Assembly: GCF_900105165.1 (NCBI RefSeq)
Contig: NZ_LT629740.1
Span: 4,278,001-4,342,000 of the forward strand
Length of the DNA stretch: 64,000 nt
Reading direction: 5' to 3'
DNA from: Mucilaginibacter mallensis
GTDB taxonomy: Bacteria > Bacteroidota > Bacteroidia > Sphingobacteriales > Sphingobacteriaceae
Every line of letters begins with the position of its first letter. Positions within the stretch are counted from its first letter, which is position 1. The notes under the pieces are model-generated. The model ran no database searches and had not been told where the DNA came from. It saw only the letters and a list, made by a program, of their open reading frames with translations. A program made the position numbers and the translations under genes. Positions 63,095 through 64,000 of this stretch are shown here, in pieces.

Positions 63095-64000
63095 TTACCT
63101 ATACCCCATTGCTTGCAGATCAAATAATTCGGCGTAGCGGCCGCCTTTTATCAGGAGTTCTTCATGACTGCCGATCTCTACCAGCTCGCCCTTTTCTAAT
63201 ACCAATATCCTGTCGGCCATGCGAACGGTACTAAAGCGATGCGATATTAATACAGCCGATTTGCCTTTGGTAAGCTCGGCAAAGCGCTCAAAAACGTTAT
63301 ACTCAGCACGGGCATCAAGTGCCGATGTTGGTTCATCCAATATTAACAATTGCGCATCACGCATATAAGCGCGGGCCAGTGCCACTTTTTGCCATTCACC
63401 ACCTGATAGTTCAACACCATCGGCAAAGCGCTTACCTAATTGCTGGTCGTATTGACCGGGCAATTTTGCTGCCAGTATATCGGCCAGACTTTGCTTAGCT
63501 GAGTTAACGATCAAAGGCCTGTTTTCTTTTTGGTTGATGTTACCTACGGCGATGTTCTGCGCGAAGCTCATCTGGTAGCGCAAATAATCCTGGAAGATGA
63601 TGCCCACATTAAGGCGCAGATCGGCAAGGTCATATTCTTTCAGGTCGATGCCCTCTAATAATATCCTGCCTTCAGTCGGGTCATATAAACGGGACAATAG
63701 TTTTACCAGCGTGGTTTTGCCTGCGCCATTCTCCCCTACCAATGCCAGTTTTTCGCCCGGATGCAGGGTAAAGCTCAGGTGCCTGTTAGCCCAACGTTCC
63801 GAATTTATATACCGGAAGCCTACATCCTCAAAAGTAAAGCCTTGCTGTATAGTTTTAGGGAACGGCAATGGCTTAGCGGATAATGTTATTTTTGGCTGGA
63901 TCTCAAAAAACTCAAAGAAATCGCGCAGATATATTGCCCCTTGCGATACTGCTGTAAAGCGGGTCAGTATCCCCTCTAATAAGGCCCGTAACTGCCTGAA
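63095..64000 (-). CDS. ABC transporter ATP-binding/permease protein (5' part outside window)
   Basis: The frame stays open to the window edge (FRQLRALLEGILTRFTAVSQ precedes it), so the TTG near 63868 is not a true start. Visible are the end of the membrane domain and a complete nucleotide-binding domain: Walker A GENGAGKTT, signature LSGGEWQKVALARA, Walker B LLILDEPTSALD and the switch His in LISHRFSTV. The layout is that of an MsbA/lipid or peptide exporter half-transporter. Confidence 0.93.
   Translation of the reverse strand, partial: FRQLRALLEGILTRFTAVSQGAIYLRDFFEFFEIQPKITLSAKPLPFPKTIQQGFTFEDVGFRYINSERWANRHLSFTLHPGEKLALVGENGAGKTTLVKLLSRLYDPTEGRILLEGIDLKEYDLADLRLNVGIIFQDYLRYQMSFAQNIAVGNINQKENRPLIVNSAKQSLADILAAKLPGQYDQQLGKRFADGVELSGGEWQKVALARAYMRDAQLLILDEPTSALDARAEYNVFERFAELTKGKSAVLISHRFSTVRMADRILVLEKGELVEIGSHEELLIKGGRYAELFDLQAMGYR

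Noticed and set aside
63095..63868. TTG near 63868 as the true start of the ABC gene
   Set aside because: The frame continues open upstream to the window edge with transporter-like sequence, so the gene is partial.
1..64000. Complete insertion sequences, retrons, diversity-generating retroelements or rRNA
   Set aside because: No transposase, reverse transcriptase or rRNA sequence was recognised in any frame or strand.

Overview
The window reads as a chromosome segment of a Bacteroidetes bacterium, most likely a Sphingobacteriaceae member of the Mucilaginibacter/Pedobacter type. The reasons are a SusC/SusD pair with a hybrid two-component regulator, BACON-domain lipoproteins, MobA/MobB-type mobilization genes, a lycopene cyclase of the fused CrtYc/CrtYd type, few Shine-Dalgarno sequences and moderate GC. 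No database search was possible; all family calls are by eye.

Layout. (1) 1-15.6 kb, all on the minus strand: a polysaccharide utilization locus (PUL). In transcription order it holds a GH5-ricin lectin enzyme, a hybrid two-component sensor/regulator, SusC, SusD, an IPT/TIG surface glycan-binding protein, a BACON-GH5 enzyme and a BACON-GH43-like enzyme cut by the window edge. The set fits surface capture, backbone cleavage and import of a beta-1,4-linked plant glycan such as xyloglucan or glucomannan. A sequence of about 170 bp is duplicated upstream of susC and upstream of the GH5-ricin gene. A frameshifted integrase remnant sits at the outer edge. (2) 16.7-21.5 kb, plus strand: regulators and small enzymes (HxlR, SDR, AraC, Crp, MBL-fold, NTF2-like) with a decayed stretch at 18.95-19.4 kb. 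(3) 21.6-27.7 kb, minus strand: a mobilization module with a zeta-toxin kinase and antitoxin-like partner, a coiled-coil membrane protein, relaxase, MobC-like protein, an excisionase-like HTH protein and an unknown protein, next to tRNA-Asn. No integrase was seen. Upstream of the mob genes lies a noncoding string of about eleven different perfect or near-perfect hairpins. (4) 28-42.7 kb: a PfkB kinase, aldo/keto reductase, carotenoid genes (lycopene cyclase, phytoene synthase, phytoene desaturase, with an overlapping cytochrome b5-like gene), a VWA protein, FabG, flotillin, a nitrilase-family amidase and a VOC protein. (5) 42.8-64 kb: a GntR/bicupin pair with clear operator dyads, a GH2 enzyme, sensor kinases and a response regulator, a siderophore-interacting protein, a MscS channel, thioredoxin, a PKD lipoprotein and a partial ABC transporter.

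The intergenic spaces hold at least six families of imperfect palindromic repeats. One cluster brackets a lone 153-residue gene of unknown function in a way that suggests insertion. The observations most worth following are the hairpin array beside the mob genes, the duplicated PUL leader, the toxin/antitoxin-like pair inside the mobilization module and the repeat-bracketed gene.
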